Positions 44,455-54,369 are shown, counted from the stretch's first letter. The stretch: 62,518 nt of DNA from Cytophagia bacterium CHB2 (GCA_030263535.1 SZPB01000013.1:1-62518), one strand, 5' to 3'. The notes: a model not told the origin generated them from the letters alone. Translations and numbers: made by a program.

Positions 44455-45582
44455 ATGCATCGCGCCGTTGCGCTTGCCAGAGAATTGATTGCCATCCCTT
44501 CCGTGAACCCCATGGGGAAAAATGTTTCAGGAGAAATCTATTCTGAAAAACAAATCGCTGCGTTTATTCACACCTTTTTGCATGCTCTGGCAGTTGATGT
44601 TCGTATTGAGTCCGTTGATCCGAATCACCCGAATGTGATTGCCATAATCGATGCCGGCAAAGCAGAGACCGTGCTGTTGGAGGCGCATATGGACACGGTT
44701 TCGCACGAAAACATGAGCATTTCCCCGTTTGATCCCAAAATAGAAAATGGATTGCTGTTTGGCCGCGGTTCGTGTGACACGAAATCGGCGCTGGCGGTTT
44801 ATTTGTATGCCGTCGAACAGATGCTGAAGCAGGGATATTCCTGGAAACGCAATTTGCTACTCGCCGCCGTCCATGACGAGGAATATTTGTTCGGCGGCGC
44901 GCGACAATTGGCGCAGATGAATCTCAATGCGACGTTTGCCCTTGCGGGTGAGCCAACCTCGTTGAACATCATTCACGCGCACAAGGGCGTTTGCCGATTT
45001 CTATTATCGACGCCCGGTAAAAGCGCGCATGCGGCGTTGCCGTGGCTGGGTGAAAACGCAATTTACAAAATGGGAGAAGTGATCAAGCGGTTGGAAGCGT
45101 ATGCGCAACGCTTGGTTGAAAAAAATCATGCCGAGCTGGGTCCCGCCACTATGAATATTGGAAGAATTTGGGGAGGCGAAACCGTCAATACCGTGCCGTC
45201 ATCCTGCACGATTGAGATTGACCATCGCCTGCTGCCGGGCGATAATTATGATTCTATCCGGACAGCCATTGAACAAGAATTGCAGGAAATTGCTGAATAT
45301 CGCCTCGATCCGCCGTATCTCGAAGCCCCGGGTGTTTACAACGACAAGAACAGTCTGGCCTGCTGCGAGCTTTTGTCTGCCTGCCAAGCAGCCGGGTGGA
45401 CGCCTGCGCTTAAAACGGCACACTACGCGACAGATGCCTCGATTCTAAATGCGGCAGGAATTCCCACGATTGTTTTTGGGCCGGGGGACATTGAAAAGGC
45501 TCATACGGCAGCAGAGTGCATTGCGGTGCGTGACATCGAAAAAGCGGCAGAAATCATGCTGGCGCTGCTGCGCGCCGCTTGA
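44455..45582 (+). CDS. M20-family metallopeptidase/deacylase (ArgE/DapE-like)
   Basis: GGGAG 10 bases upstream supports the ATG at 44455 over a TTG at 44431. The 375 residues have the dinuclear Zn site: HMDTV, GRGSCDTKSALA, VHDEEYLFGGAR, AGEPTS, and a dimerisation lid (KGVCRFLLSTPGKSAHA). Members remove acyl or succinyl groups from amino acids or cut small peptides. Its link to sugar catabolism is unclear. The stop TGA meets the reverse-strand stop of L-rhamnose isomerase in a shared TGATCA with no gap. Confidence 0.86.
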   Translation: MHRAVALARELIAIPSVNPMGKNVSGEIYSEKQIAAFIHTFLHALAVDVRIESVDPNHPNVIAIIDAGKAETVLLEAHMDTVSHENMSISPFDPKIENGLLFGRGSCDTKSALAVYLYAVEQMLKQGYSWKRNLLLAAVHDEEYLFGGARQLAQMNLNATFALAGEPTSLNIIHAHKGVCRFLLSTPGKSAHAALPWLGENAIYKMGEVIKRLEAYAQRLVEKNHAELGPATMNIGRIWGGETVNTVPSSCTIEIDHRLLPGDNYDSIRTAIEQELQEIAEYRLDPPYLEAPGVYNDKNSLACCELLSACQAAGWTPALKTAHYATDASILNAAGIPTIVFGPGDIEKAHTAAECIAVRDIEKAAEIMLALLRAA

Positions 45583-46851
45583 TCACATGCGTTTGCTCGT
45601 CACCTTCGCTTCATACGATTTCATTTCTGATAGCCAGGCCATACCCACCGGCACATTCATGCGCTCACAATATTGATCCCAAACAGCGCCGAAAGGCAGA
45701 GTTTTGATTTCTTCGAGCAAAGCAAGCCGGCTGCTGTAATCTCCGGCATGTTCATATTCCGCCAGTTTATCTGCCGGTTCCACGAGCGCGAGCAACAAGG
45801 CTTTGATAACGGCGCGAGTACCGATAACCCATGCGCCCACGCGGTGAATGCTGGCGTCAAAAAAATCAAGCGCGATATGAATGCGATCGATCATGCCGCT
45901 ATGCACGATTTCTGCGGTCACGGCGCGCACCTCGTCATTGAGCGTGACGACATGATCGCTATCCCAGCGCACACCGCGGCTGAGGTGCAGCAAGAGCTCC
46001 GGGGAGAATTGCAGAATCGCGGACAGTTTGTCGGCAACGGATTCGGTGGGATGAAAATGCCCCATGTCCAGGCAAATGATTTTTCCCCGAGTGAGGGCAT
46101 AGCCGAGATAGAATTCATGCGAGCCGACCACATAGGCCTCACTGCCAATGCCGAAAAGTTTGCTTTCAACTGCGTCTTTCATTGCGCTGGACGGGTATGA
46201 CACATTGAAGATTTCATCCAAAGCTTCACGCAAACGAAACCGCGGCCGCCAGCGGTCTGCAGGAATATCTTTGTAGCCGTCGGGTATCCAGAGATTGTGA
46301 AGGCAAGCGCCGCCCAATTCGCGGCCCATAACCGCGCTGATTTCGCGGCAGCGCTGCACATGCGCCATCCAAAATTCGCGAATCGCCTTGTCGCGATGGC
46401 TCAAGGTGAATCCCGACTCGGCTTTGGGATGTGAAAAACACGTGGCGTTGAAATCAAGTTTGAGATTTTGCTGTTTGGCCCATTCCATCCAACCCTTGAA
46501 ATGCTCCGGCCGGATTTGATCGCGCTCAACTTTTTTCCCGCCGAATTCACCGTACATCGCATGCAGGTTGAAGCGATGCCGCCCCGGTATCAAAGCGAAC
46601 GCTTTCTCCGCATCCATGCGCAACTCAGCTACCGTGCGTGCCTTGCCGGGATAGTTGCCCGTGGCTAAAATTCCGCCGCCGGAGAGTGCCGCCTCCGGCT
46701 TCTCAAACCCGCCGACATCATCGCCCTGCCAGCATTGCAGCGAAATCGAAATGTTTTGCAGGGTTTGCATCGCGGCTTCCGTATCGACGCCGAGAGCGGC
46801 ATATTTTTCCTGCGCCAGTTTATAAGCCGACTGATTTGCAGAGGTGTTCAT
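45583..46851 (-). CDS. rhaA: L-rhamnose isomerase
   Basis: I use the ATG at 46851 (AGGAA 7 bases before; 422 residues, typical of the family); the frame runs on to 47166 through the kinase gene. Motifs include ISISLQCWQGDDVGGFE, RFNLHAMYGEF, LDFNATCFSHP, LWIPDGYKD, IGSEAYVVGSHEFYLGYAL, CLDMGHFHPTE and WDSDHVV. The enzyme converts L-rhamnose to L-rhamnulose with Mn2+. It is last in the minus-strand rha group. Rhamnose could come from rhamnogalacturonan, arabinogalactan or ulvan-type glycans. Confidence 0.95.
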   Translation of the reverse strand: MNTSANQSAYKLAQEKYAALGVDTEAAMQTLQNISISLQCWQGDDVGGFEKPEAALSGGGILATGNYPGKARTVAELRMDAEKAFALIPGRHRFNLHAMYGEFGGKKVERDQIRPEHFKGWMEWAKQQNLKLDFNATCFSHPKAESGFTLSHRDKAIREFWMAHVQRCREISAVMGRELGGACLHNLWIPDGYKDIPADRWRPRFRLREALDEIFNVSYPSSAMKDAVESKLFGIGSEAYVVGSHEFYLGYALTRGKIICLDMGHFHPTESVADKLSAILQFSPELLLHLSRGVRWDSDHVVTLNDEVRAVTAEIVHSGMIDRIHIALDFFDASIHRVGAWVIGTRAVIKALLLALVEPADKLAEYEHAGDYSSRLALLEEIKTLPFGAVWDQYCERMNVPVGMAWLSEMKSYEAKVTSKRM

Positions 46852-46909
46852 GCTCCAGTTCCTGTTCATAAAGCGTGGTTCTGCGTTAACGCTGAATGCT
46901 TCACATTTC

Positions 46910-48382
46910 TCATTGCACCAGTTTGTGAAATCGCACAAACGCCTCGTTCCAGGCTTCTTGCTCCTGTGGCTCGAAATGTACGGGCGGAAAGGAAGTTGCC
47001 ACGACGCCGCGAATCTCCGCCAGAGATTGCACTTGCCCGGAGGCCAGAGCCTGCACCATGATATTGCCAATGGCAGTAGCCTCGGTTGGTCCGGCGAACA
47101 CCGGCAAACCGGTGGCGTTGGCAGTCCATTGGCACAGCAAAGTGTTGTTTGCGCCTCCACCGACAATGTGCAGCCGGCTTATCTTTTGTGGGTGAACTTG
47201 TTTCAGTTGCTCCAAAACCAGGCGGTATTTGAGCGCAAGACTTTCATAAACACATCGAATGATCTGAGCGTGAGATTGCGGAACTGCTTGCCCGGTGCGC
47301 AGGCAGTAGGCCTGTACTGCTGCAGGCATATCCGGCGGATTGAGAAACTCCGGGCTGTCGGGATCAATCCACGCCTTGCCCGGCGCAGCGCTGGCTGCCA
47401 ATTGCATGAGTTCCTCGTAAGTGTATTGACGTTGCGCTAGCCACGCCCGGCGGCATTGTTGTACCAGCCACAGCCCCATGATGTTCTTGAGCAAACGAAA
47501 CGTACCAGAAACTCCGCCTTCGTTCGTAAAGTTGAGTTGTTGTGTTTGCGCCGTGATTACGGGTGCATGAACTTCTACACCCATGAGAGACCAAGTTCCT
47601 GAGCTGAGGTATGCCCAATCCTGACCCTGCGCCGGAACTGCTGCCACGGCAGAACCAGTATCGTGACTGGCGCAGGCAACCACAGGCACTTGCTGCATGC
47701 CGGTTTCGCGGACAATAACAGGAAGCAGGACGCCAAGCCTGGTGGCAGGCGCAACAACTTCCGGCATGAGGGCCCGCGAAACGCCGATGGCCTTGAGCAA
47801 TTCTTTCTCCCAATCGTGCTTCAAGGGATTATACAATTGCGAGGTGGTGGCAAGTGTGAACTCGGATTTTTTTTCACCGGTAAGAAGATAGCTCAAGAGA
47901 TCGGGGATGAAAAGCAAATGCTGGGCGATTTGCAGCAGCGAGGAACGGTTGCGGGCCATGGCCAGCAATTGAAAGATGGTGTTGAACGGGAGCATCTGAA
48001 TCCCGGTGAGTTGATACAGCCGCTCCTGCGGCACCATCTTGAACATTTCCTCCATCATACCGGCGGTGCGATGGTCGCGATACGCAAAAGGCAATCCCAA
48101 AATGTCGCCCTCGCGGCCGACCAAGCCGAAATCCACGGCCCAGGTGTCAATCGCGATGCTGGCGGGTTTGTCCGTGTGTTGGGCAGCGCACGCTTGCAAT
48201 GCATTTTTGATCTCTTCAAATAGCCGGTATATGTTCCAGTGTAAATGGCCATTCACCTCCAGCGTGCCGTTGGCAAAGCGGCTGATCTGTTGAATGGTCA
48301 ATTGCCCATCCGCGAGCGCGCCCAGTATTGCTCGGCCGCTTTCCGCGCCAATATCAAAAGCGAGATATTGTGAAGTTGACAT
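46910..48382 (-). CDS. rhaB: Rhamnulokinase
   Basis: The ATG at 48382 has GGGAA close upstream; a TTG five codons earlier is less likely. The 490 residues are a FGGY-type kinase: YLAFDIGAESGRAILG, IAIDTWAVDFGLV, PFAYRDHRT, VACASHDTGSAVAAVP, YLSSGTWSLMGVE and LHIVGGGANNTLLCQW. It phosphorylates L-rhamnulose to rhamnulose 1-phosphate. It lies between RhaA (58 bases downstream) and the aldolase fusion upstream, giving a full pathway. Confidence 0.95.
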   Translation of the reverse strand: MSTSQYLAFDIGAESGRAILGALADGQLTIQQISRFANGTLEVNGHLHWNIYRLFEEIKNALQACAAQHTDKPASIAIDTWAVDFGLVGREGDILGLPFAYRDHRTAGMMEEMFKMVPQERLYQLTGIQMLPFNTIFQLLAMARNRSSLLQIAQHLLFIPDLLSYLLTGEKKSEFTLATTSQLYNPLKHDWEKELLKAIGVSRALMPEVVAPATRLGVLLPVIVRETGMQQVPVVACASHDTGSAVAAVPAQGQDWAYLSSGTWSLMGVEVHAPVITAQTQQLNFTNEGGVSGTFRLLKNIMGLWLVQQCRRAWLAQRQYTYEELMQLAASAAPGKAWIDPDSPEFLNPPDMPAAVQAYCLRTGQAVPQSHAQIIRCVYESLALKYRLVLEQLKQVHPQKISRLHIVGGGANNTLLCQWTANATGLPVFAGPTEATAIGNIMVQALASGQVQSLAEIRGVVATSFPPVHFEPQEQEAWNEAFVRFHKLVQ

Positions 48383-48433
48383 GGCGTTCCCGATCAATTA
48401 TGGTGTCGCGCCACTATCGGTCTTTATTCTTGA

Positions 48434-50515
48434 TCAACGCGTGAATGCACCCGCGTGGCCGGCATCGACGTTAAGGAGATTGCCCGTGGATTTTGCCGAA
48501 AGCTCCGAGGCAAAAAAGTAAATCGCCTCGGCAATGTCTTCCGGAAAGACATTGCGCTTGAGCATGCTGCGTTTGCGATAGAATTCTTCCAGCTCATCGG
48601 TGGAGAGATTATAAGCTTGTGCGCGTTCCTGCCGCCATTGACCGGACCAAATCTTTGAGCCGCGCAAAACCGCATCGGGATTCACCACGTTGGCGCGGAT
48701 GCCATAATCAGCGCCTTCGAGCGCGATGCAGCGCGCCAAATGCAGTTCTGCCGCTTTCGCCGTGTTGTAGGCCGCTGCTTTCGGAGAGGCTGCCAGCGCA
48801 TTTTTACTGCCCACAAACACGATTGATCCGCCCAATCCCTGCGTCTTCATGATTTGATAAGCTGCGCGCGACACGAGAAAGTAGCCGGTAGCCAACACGC
48901 TGACATTTTTGTGCCACAGAGCCAGAGTCGTCTCTTCGAAAGCAGCGGCGGAAGCCAGGCCGGCGTTTGACACTAAAACATCCAATCCACCGTATTCTTG
49001 TATCGCACGGCGGAATGCAAGTTCAACCGAGGCCTCATCGGTGACGTCGCTGACGGCCGCTCGCACCACATCCCGGCCAAATTCTTTCTGCAATTCCTTT
49101 TCAGCAACTTCAAGAGCATGCGCGTCGATATCCATTAAAACCACACAAGCACTTTCCTGCAAGAAGCGGCGCGCCGTGGCTTTGCCAATACCGCCTGCTC
49201 CTCCGGTGACCAGCGCGACCCGGCCCGCCAGACTTTTGGGTTTGGGAAGGCGTTTCAGTTTGGCTTCTTCGAGTAGCCAGTATTCGATGTTGAATGCTTC
49301 CTGTTCTGGAATACTGAGATAATCACTGACGCCCGTAGCGCCCCGCATCACGTTGATGGCGTTGACGTAATACTCGCCGGCGATGCGGGCCGTTGCTTTA
49401 TCTGAGGCAAACGTGAGCATGCCCACGCCGGGCAGAAGAATCACCACCGGAAAAGGGTCGCGCATGGCCGGTGAATCTTCGCGGCGGCAGCGTTCATAAT
49501 AGGCTTGATAACCCGCGCAGTATTCTTGCAGCATTGCATCGAGTTTGCTGATGACGCTTAGGGGGGAATCTGCCGCCGGATTCAAATCTACAAACAATGG
49601 CCTGATCTTGGTGCGCAGAAAATGATCCGGGCATGAAGTGCCGAGCGCAGCCAGCTCGCGGGCGCGCGTCGAGTTCACAAACTCCAGCACTTCGGGCGCG
49701 TCATTGAAATGGCCGATCTTGTGTTTTGCTGCGCTCAACTTGCCGCGCAGGGCCGGCATCAAAGCGATAGCAAAATCTTTACGCGCGGCATCAGATAACG
49801 ACTGGTGTTTTTGCCCGCCAAATACTTCGCGTTTGCTGTGCTGCTCAAGATAGGTCGTGGCTGTTTGGATGACGCGCAGAGTTTGTTCATAACATTCCTT
49901 CGCGGTTTTGCCCCAGGTGAACAGGCCGTGACCGCCCAGCAGAATGCCTTTGAGTTTGGGATTGGCCTGACACATGGCTTCGAGTTTCAATCCCAAATCA
50001 AAGCCCGGCCGTTGCCAGGGAAGCCACCCCAGTTCGCCGTGAAAGATTTCGCGCGTCAGGCGTTCGCCGTCCTTGGCAGCAGCAATCGCGATGATCGCAT
50101 CCGGATGGGTGTGATCAACATGAGGTTGCGGGATGAAAGCATGCAACGGCGTATCGATGCTCGCTGCGCGCGGATTGAGATTGAACGCACAATGCGGCAG
50201 ATATCCGACCATTTCATCTTCGTAGGCCAGGCCGCGGTAAAGTGATTTGAGCGTATGCAATTTGTCCATGTAAAGCGTTGCGAAACCGTCCAGCTTCATG
50301 CTGCCTAAATCACCGCCCGATCCTTTTACCCACAAGACGTCAACTTTTTTTTGTGAAAGCGGATCTGTCATATGAATCTTGGCGGAGGTGTTGCCGCCGC
50401 CATAATTCGTGATGCGCAAATCGGAGCCGAGGAGATTGGACCGATAAAGCAGCAACTGTTCTTCGGTGAAACCGGCGCAGGAAGAATCATTCCAGCGATT
50501 TTCAAGGGTAGTCAT
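48434..50515 (-). CDS. rhaEW: Bifunctional rhamnulose-1-phosphate aldolase / lactaldehyde dehydrogenase (RhaEW type)
   Basis: The 693 residues form a fusion. An N-terminal class II aldolase/adducin domain (~20-400: ITNYGGGNTSAKI, PQPHVDHTHPDAIIA, GGHGLFTWG) is followed by an SDR domain (~420-690: GRVALVTGGAGGIGKATA, VSNAGLASAA, Tyr-Lys in AAYNTAKAAE). Such fusions split rhamnulose 1-phosphate into DHAP and L-lactaldehyde and then oxidise the aldehyde. It sits upstream of RhaB in the same direction. The SDR end lacks the first-helix deviations that would suggest decay. Confidence 0.92.
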   Translation of the reverse strand: MTTLENRWNDSSCAGFTEEQLLLYRSNLLGSDLRITNYGGGNTSAKIHMTDPLSQKKVDVLWVKGSGGDLGSMKLDGFATLYMDKLHTLKSLYRGLAYEDEMVGYLPHCAFNLNPRAASIDTPLHAFIPQPHVDHTHPDAIIAIAAAKDGERLTREIFHGELGWLPWQRPGFDLGLKLEAMCQANPKLKGILLGGHGLFTWGKTAKECYEQTLRVIQTATTYLEQHSKREVFGGQKHQSLSDAARKDFAIALMPALRGKLSAAKHKIGHFNDAPEVLEFVNSTRARELAALGTSCPDHFLRTKIRPLFVDLNPAADSPLSVISKLDAMLQEYCAGYQAYYERCRREDSPAMRDPFPVVILLPGVGMLTFASDKATARIAGEYYVNAINVMRGATGVSDYLSIPEQEAFNIEYWLLEEAKLKRLPKPKSLAGRVALVTGGAGGIGKATARRFLQESACVVLMDIDAHALEVAEKELQKEFGRDVVRAAVSDVTDEASVELAFRRAIQEYGGLDVLVSNAGLASAAAFEETTLALWHKNVSVLATGYFLVSRAAYQIMKTQGLGGSIVFVGSKNALAASPKAAAYNTAKAAELHLARCIALEGADYGIRANVVNPDAVLRGSKIWSGQWRQERAQAYNLSTDELEEFYRKRSMLKRNVFPEDIAEAIYFFASELSAKSTGNLLNVDAGHAGAFTR

Positions 50516-50656
50516 AGGAAATGAAGACTCGATGGTTAAAATCGGGTGAGTGGACTTGTGTTGAAGCGCCGAAGCGGCTTCAGCTTTTCCGCATGAGGAG
50601 CGGGCATTTATATTTTGCGATTTAGGAATCAGAATTAAATAACTTTCGTATATCTC

Positions 50657-50727
50657 AAACCGCGAATAAACGCTAATAAACGCGAATTAGAAATAGATTA
50701 GCGTACATTCGCGTTAATTAGCGGTTG
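50657..50727. repeat. CGCGAATAAACGC-type palindromic repeat
   Basis: AACCGCGAATAAACGCTAAT and, inverted, ATTAGCG...ATTCGCGTTAATTAGCGGTT surround a TTAGAAATAG centre. It lies between PhyH and the aldolase fusion; the rest of this 253-base gap shows nothing else. Confidence 0.5.
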
Positions 50728-50768
50728 CAGGATATGGCTAGGTTATTTAAATGGCGTTCTTTATTTGA

Positions 50769-51665
50769 TCAACCCCTTTTTACCGTGGGCTTGACCTGCG
50801 CCGGATGCACGCATGGCACGAGTTGCAAGGCGTATTGATGCCAGTAAAATCTTAAAGAATCTTGTTTCCAATTTTTGTAGATGTTCTCCCAGCCGTGGTG
50901 TTGCATGTGCGGCCGGAAAGAATCCCAAACCACCTGCGGCGCGCTAAAGGGCTGATAGCGGAAATCGCACGAAAGGCGCAGTAAATCCGCCGTGGTATTG
51001 TCATAAGCTTTATGGACAGTGAGCGAATGAAACATGATCACATCGCCCAGAAAAAAATCGCCTTTGTGCCATTCGTATTTGCTCTCGTCAACATCGGCGC
51101 ACAAGCCGCCCGTGCCTTCCGCCTCTTTGGTGGGAAAGATGCCCGCGTGGTGTGAGCCCCGCGCAATGCCCAATCCTCCCAGCGCAACCGGACAATCGCT
51201 CAACGGAAACCAAACGGTGTAAACCTCCGGGCTTCCTTGAATGAAAACATAATCCTGGTGTGAAGGCGTTGTCATTTTGCTCGAGCCGGGCAGGGTGATG
51301 CGCGCGATGTTGCGGGCATGCGGAAACACCGGCCCGCCCAGCGCGGTTTCCAGCGTTTTTAGAATTTGAGGATCGTGCGCCAGGGCGTGAAAATTTTCGA
51401 GGTATTGCATCTCGCGATAGACCGGCGTGAACTCGAAATAACCGGAGTAAGCATCGGCTCGACCTTTGCCCTCCTCGAGCCTGGTCCCCGGCAACAGCCA
51501 ACCATGTTTTTGGCAAATTTCCAGGATTTCCATGCGCAAGCCCTGCAGACGCGCGCGATCCAACAAACCGCGCAGGAAAATATAACCATCTTCCGCCAGG
51601 CGCTGGCGCAACGCGCCGGGTTGATTGAGCAGATCTTGGGATTCGACCAACGGTTTTTCGATCAT
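50769..51665 (-). CDS. Phytanoyl-CoA dioxygenase (PhyH)-family Fe(II)/2-oxoglutarate oxygenase
   Basis: AAGGAGAAG lies 5 bases before the ATG at 51665. The 298 residues show the double-stranded beta-helix iron site: His-x-Asp in SHQDYVFI, distal His in VIMFHSLTVHKA, and Arg in RLSCDFRYQP for 2-oxoglutarate. Family members hydroxylate many small substrates. The gene leads the rha group on the minus strand. It might open a methoxy or deoxy sugar, but no substrate is visible. An O2-dependent enzyme suggests the host sees oxygen at least sometimes. Confidence 0.85.
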   Translation of the reverse strand: MIEKPLVESQDLLNQPGALRQRLAEDGYIFLRGLLDRARLQGLRMEILEICQKHGWLLPGTRLEEGKGRADAYSGYFEFTPVYREMQYLENFHALAHDPQILKTLETALGGPVFPHARNIARITLPGSSKMTTPSHQDYVFIQGSPEVYTVWFPLSDCPVALGGLGIARGSHHAGIFPTKEAEGTGGLCADVDESKYEWHKGDFFLGDVIMFHSLTVHKAYDNTTADLLRLSCDFRYQPFSAPQVVWDSFRPHMQHHGWENIYKNWKQDSLRFYWHQYALQLVPCVHPAQVKPTVKRG

Positions 51666-51768
51666 CAATTCTTCTCCTTGATTTCGAATGCCACCGCTTT
51701 CTCGGCCAGCACGCGGCCGGTTTGTTCGTGCGTTTGAATCTATCATGCTTGCAAAAAACAATTTTTTT

Positions 51769-51820
51769 GATCACGAAGGCGCCAAGAAAAAAACTCAGGG
51801 TATTCGTGACTCAGTGGCAA
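51769..51820. repeat. CACGAAGGCGCCAAG/ATTCGTGACTCAGTGGC repeat
   Basis: TCACGAAGGCGCCAAGAA and TATTCGTGACTCAGTGGC resemble a widespread family of intergenic repeats. It lies in the 359-base gap 51666-52024, which also holds the hairpin at 51944-51979 and no gene. Confidence 0.4.
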
Positions 51821-51943
51821 AAAAATGGTTCCGGCTTGTTCGGGTTAGGGTAAGCGATTTCGTCGCCGTTTTCCACAATTTTTTTTGCTTCTGTGAACGC
51901 GGGCCAGAATTACAGTGGACATACCCGATGCAAAACGATTATT

Positions 51944-51979
51944 GCAATGGCGTCTGGCACGCGGGCCGGACGCCATTGC
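51944..51979 (-). terminator. Perfect 11-bp hairpin after the glycosidase-like gene
   Basis: GCAATGGCGTC and GACGCCATTGC form an uninterrupted stem around a 14-base GC-rich loop, 45 bases past the stop of the minus-strand gene at 52025. The following bases in that direction are only moderately T-rich, so terminator or repeat are both possible. Confidence 0.5.
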
Positions 51980-52024
51980 ACTGCTGATATGTTTTTTGAT
52001 GTCGGCAGCGAGGTTTGAGAAACC

Positions 52025-54331
52025 TCAAACCTTCCACATGATGTTCATATCGATGCGCGGCTCGACGTGGCGATATTTTTCCACCAACTCGATTTTGCGC
52101 TGCAAAAGCTCGCCTAGATTTTCACCATAAATAAAACTCGTCTCGCCGGTTTTGGAAACCACCATGAAATTCACCGTACTGGTGTTCCACAAATCCAGCA
52201 AGTCCTTGGTGTTTTGCAGATCGCGCGTCATCATGTCATCAAGATACGCGCGCCAGCGTTTCTTTTGGGCTTGATTGTCAGTCCCGAGATAGCCGTGTAC
52301 GCCCGCCACCCAGGCCGACAGGCTGCGCAGCACGCCGATCCAGCAACGCAGGCCGCGCAAGCGTTCATATTGATCCACAAACACGCGCCGCGCTTGCTCG
52401 GTAAGCTGTTGATTGTGGGCTTGCGCCTTGGCGAGTTGCAGCACGCTTTCGAGCCGCGGGGTTACGTGCTCGTCAACCCGCTGCACAAATTTCTCGCCAT
52501 ACTCTTGCGTGACCAGATCAAAGAGCACATCTTTTCCCAGATCAACCAAGTTGGTGTTGTTAGCCGTGCTCACCATGAAATCTTCGTAATAGCGCCGTTC
52601 CGCATCGGGAATCGCCAGCAAATCGGGAACGATGGGCCGCACCCAGATTCGCAACCAGACGAAGCCGAAATTGGAAAACAAATACAGAATCGGCAAATGT
52701 TGAATCGTCTCATCGGTTTGCTGCCAAAGCGCAATGAGTTGCGCTGCAGCTTGCTCACCCACCCACTGCACGGCTTTGTGTTGCAACACTTCTTCCAGGC
52801 GCGCATTGGGATCGAGCATGAATGCGCGAAAAACTTCCTGGTTGATGTGATAAGGCGCCAGCCGCGAAGGCGTGAAACCGCCGAGATTGGCGGCATATTC
52901 CACCCCGGTTTTTTTCATTTCGTGCAGCTTTTGCCAGATCATCCCAGGATAGGGCAGGCCGAGAAGCGGCTCAAAATTGTAGCCATTGCCGTGCGAATAG
53001 ATGAGATGGGAGGCAATACCGCGTTTTTGATGTTCCTGGATGAGTTGTTTTTCTTGCGGATCCATGTTGAGATGATGCACACTGCCGGCGATGCCTATCA
53101 CATCGGGGTACTTGTCGTGATGATAAGGCAAATCATAACCACGCACCAGCAATGACGGCACTTCGAGATCGAGATGGTCGCCCAGATTTGACAGGATCAC
53201 GTCATGTTCAACTTTAAAAGGCTCGAGACGCAATGATACGCGGAAATCCGGATTCAGCTCGGCCGCCGCATCGCGCAAAACTTTCATGTAACGCACGACG
53301 TTTTTGCCGGCAACCTCGGCGATCTGTTCATGCGTGCGCCATTCGCGAATCAAATACGGGCCGCCGTTTCTGCCCACATACAGCGAGCTGGTGTATTCGA
53401 AACCCGAACCGCTGTCGTTGCTCCAGATGCTGAGATAAGCGAGATCCGGAACCGCGCGCAAAAGTTTCTGCATCATCTCGCGATAATGCGCCTGCACCAA
53501 GGGATGCGCAATCGTCATGGTAAATCGCGGCCGGCGGCTGCGAAAAGGGTGGTCGACGCGCGCGCCGCGCAGCGTGGGATATTTATAAAAAAACTTTTCC
53601 GGAACCGAACGCGGCTCGAAACACAAGAGGCCGGGTTCCAAGCCGTATTTCCTTCCCAATACGGCGTAACGCTTCAACAAATTCAAATTCGCGGTGAGAT
53701 GCTCGACGGGATAAATGCCTTTGTTTAGCTCACTGTGCACGAACTGATCCAGCGCCGGGCAATACGAATAAAATTGCGAATAGTATTCGCCCTCGACCGG
53801 ATCTTCGAACGGCACCGGCATGGCCAGGCCATTTACTTCAACGTGTGTGTAGCCGGCGCGCGCCAACTCGCGAATGTGTTCTTCTGCATTGAAATTGCGC
53901 GCCGTGCGCCAGGTTTGCGTCAGCAAATAATCGAACAATGGGCGATGCCATTTCAATGCGGCGGTATAGTATTTCCCTTTTTCGAACTCTGCGGCGGGAG
54001 AGTTGGCCCAATCCTCCAGCAATTGCAGGGTATAAGCGAAGAGCAGCGCGGGGTGAGAAACGATCAATTCGCCCGCGCCCTCCGGCGTTACTCGCACGTA
54101 GGCCCAGTGTTTGTTTGAGGGCGCTGCGGCCTTGATCTTGGCGATGTCGAATGAGGCATTCTGCGCGACCGCGAGGCGAAAGGCGGCTGCGGCCGGCGGG
54201 CCTGCGTCATGTACAACGTCGAGTTGCGGAAAGGATTTTTGGAATTCCGCTGCGCATGTTTCTTCAACGGGAAGGGCCTTTGCGGGAAGGTGCAATCGTT
54301 TGGTTTTGAGCAGAGCATTGTGAAAGTTCAT
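52025..54331 (-). CDS. Unassigned TIM-barrel glycosidase-like protein (GH20/GH67-like layout)
   Basis: The 768 residues lack a signal peptide. An N-terminal alpha/beta domain (~20-130) resembles the zincin-like domain before GH20/GH67 barrels. From ~140 a barrel follows: TYTxV-like ARAGYTHVEVNGLAMP, GLEPGLLCFEPRS, AYLSIWSNDSGSGFEY, SLRLEPFKVEHD and GIASHLIYSHGNGYNFE. The C-terminal ~220 residues are helical. I cannot place it in a numbered family or name catalytic residues with certainty; the paired acidic residues near SNDSGSGFE and RLEPF are candidates. It diverges from an MFS gene and GH88, so uronate-containing oligosaccharides are likely substrates. Confidence 0.55.
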   Translation of the reverse strand: MNFHNALLKTKRLHLPAKALPVEETCAAEFQKSFPQLDVVHDAGPPAAAAFRLAVAQNASFDIAKIKAAAPSNKHWAYVRVTPEGAGELIVSHPALLFAYTLQLLEDWANSPAAEFEKGKYYTAALKWHRPLFDYLLTQTWRTARNFNAEEHIRELARAGYTHVEVNGLAMPVPFEDPVEGEYYSQFYSYCPALDQFVHSELNKGIYPVEHLTANLNLLKRYAVLGRKYGLEPGLLCFEPRSVPEKFFYKYPTLRGARVDHPFRSRRPRFTMTIAHPLVQAHYREMMQKLLRAVPDLAYLSIWSNDSGSGFEYTSSLYVGRNGGPYLIREWRTHEQIAEVAGKNVVRYMKVLRDAAAELNPDFRVSLRLEPFKVEHDVILSNLGDHLDLEVPSLLVRGYDLPYHHDKYPDVIGIAGSVHHLNMDPQEKQLIQEHQKRGIASHLIYSHGNGYNFEPLLGLPYPGMIWQKLHEMKKTGVEYAANLGGFTPSRLAPYHINQEVFRAFMLDPNARLEEVLQHKAVQWVGEQAAAQLIALWQQTDETIQHLPILYLFSNFGFVWLRIWVRPIVPDLLAIPDAERRYYEDFMVSTANNTNLVDLGKDVLFDLVTQEYGEKFVQRVDEHVTPRLESVLQLAKAQAHNQQLTEQARRVFVDQYERLRGLRCWIGVLRSLSAWVAGVHGYLGTDNQAQKKRWRAYLDDMMTRDLQNTKDLLDLWNTSTVNFMVVSKTGETSFIYGENLGELLQRKIELVEKYRHVEPRIDMNIMWKV

Positions 54332-54369
54332 AGCAGGCGTCCTGAGGTTGGTGGCAAAACCGGCATCAT

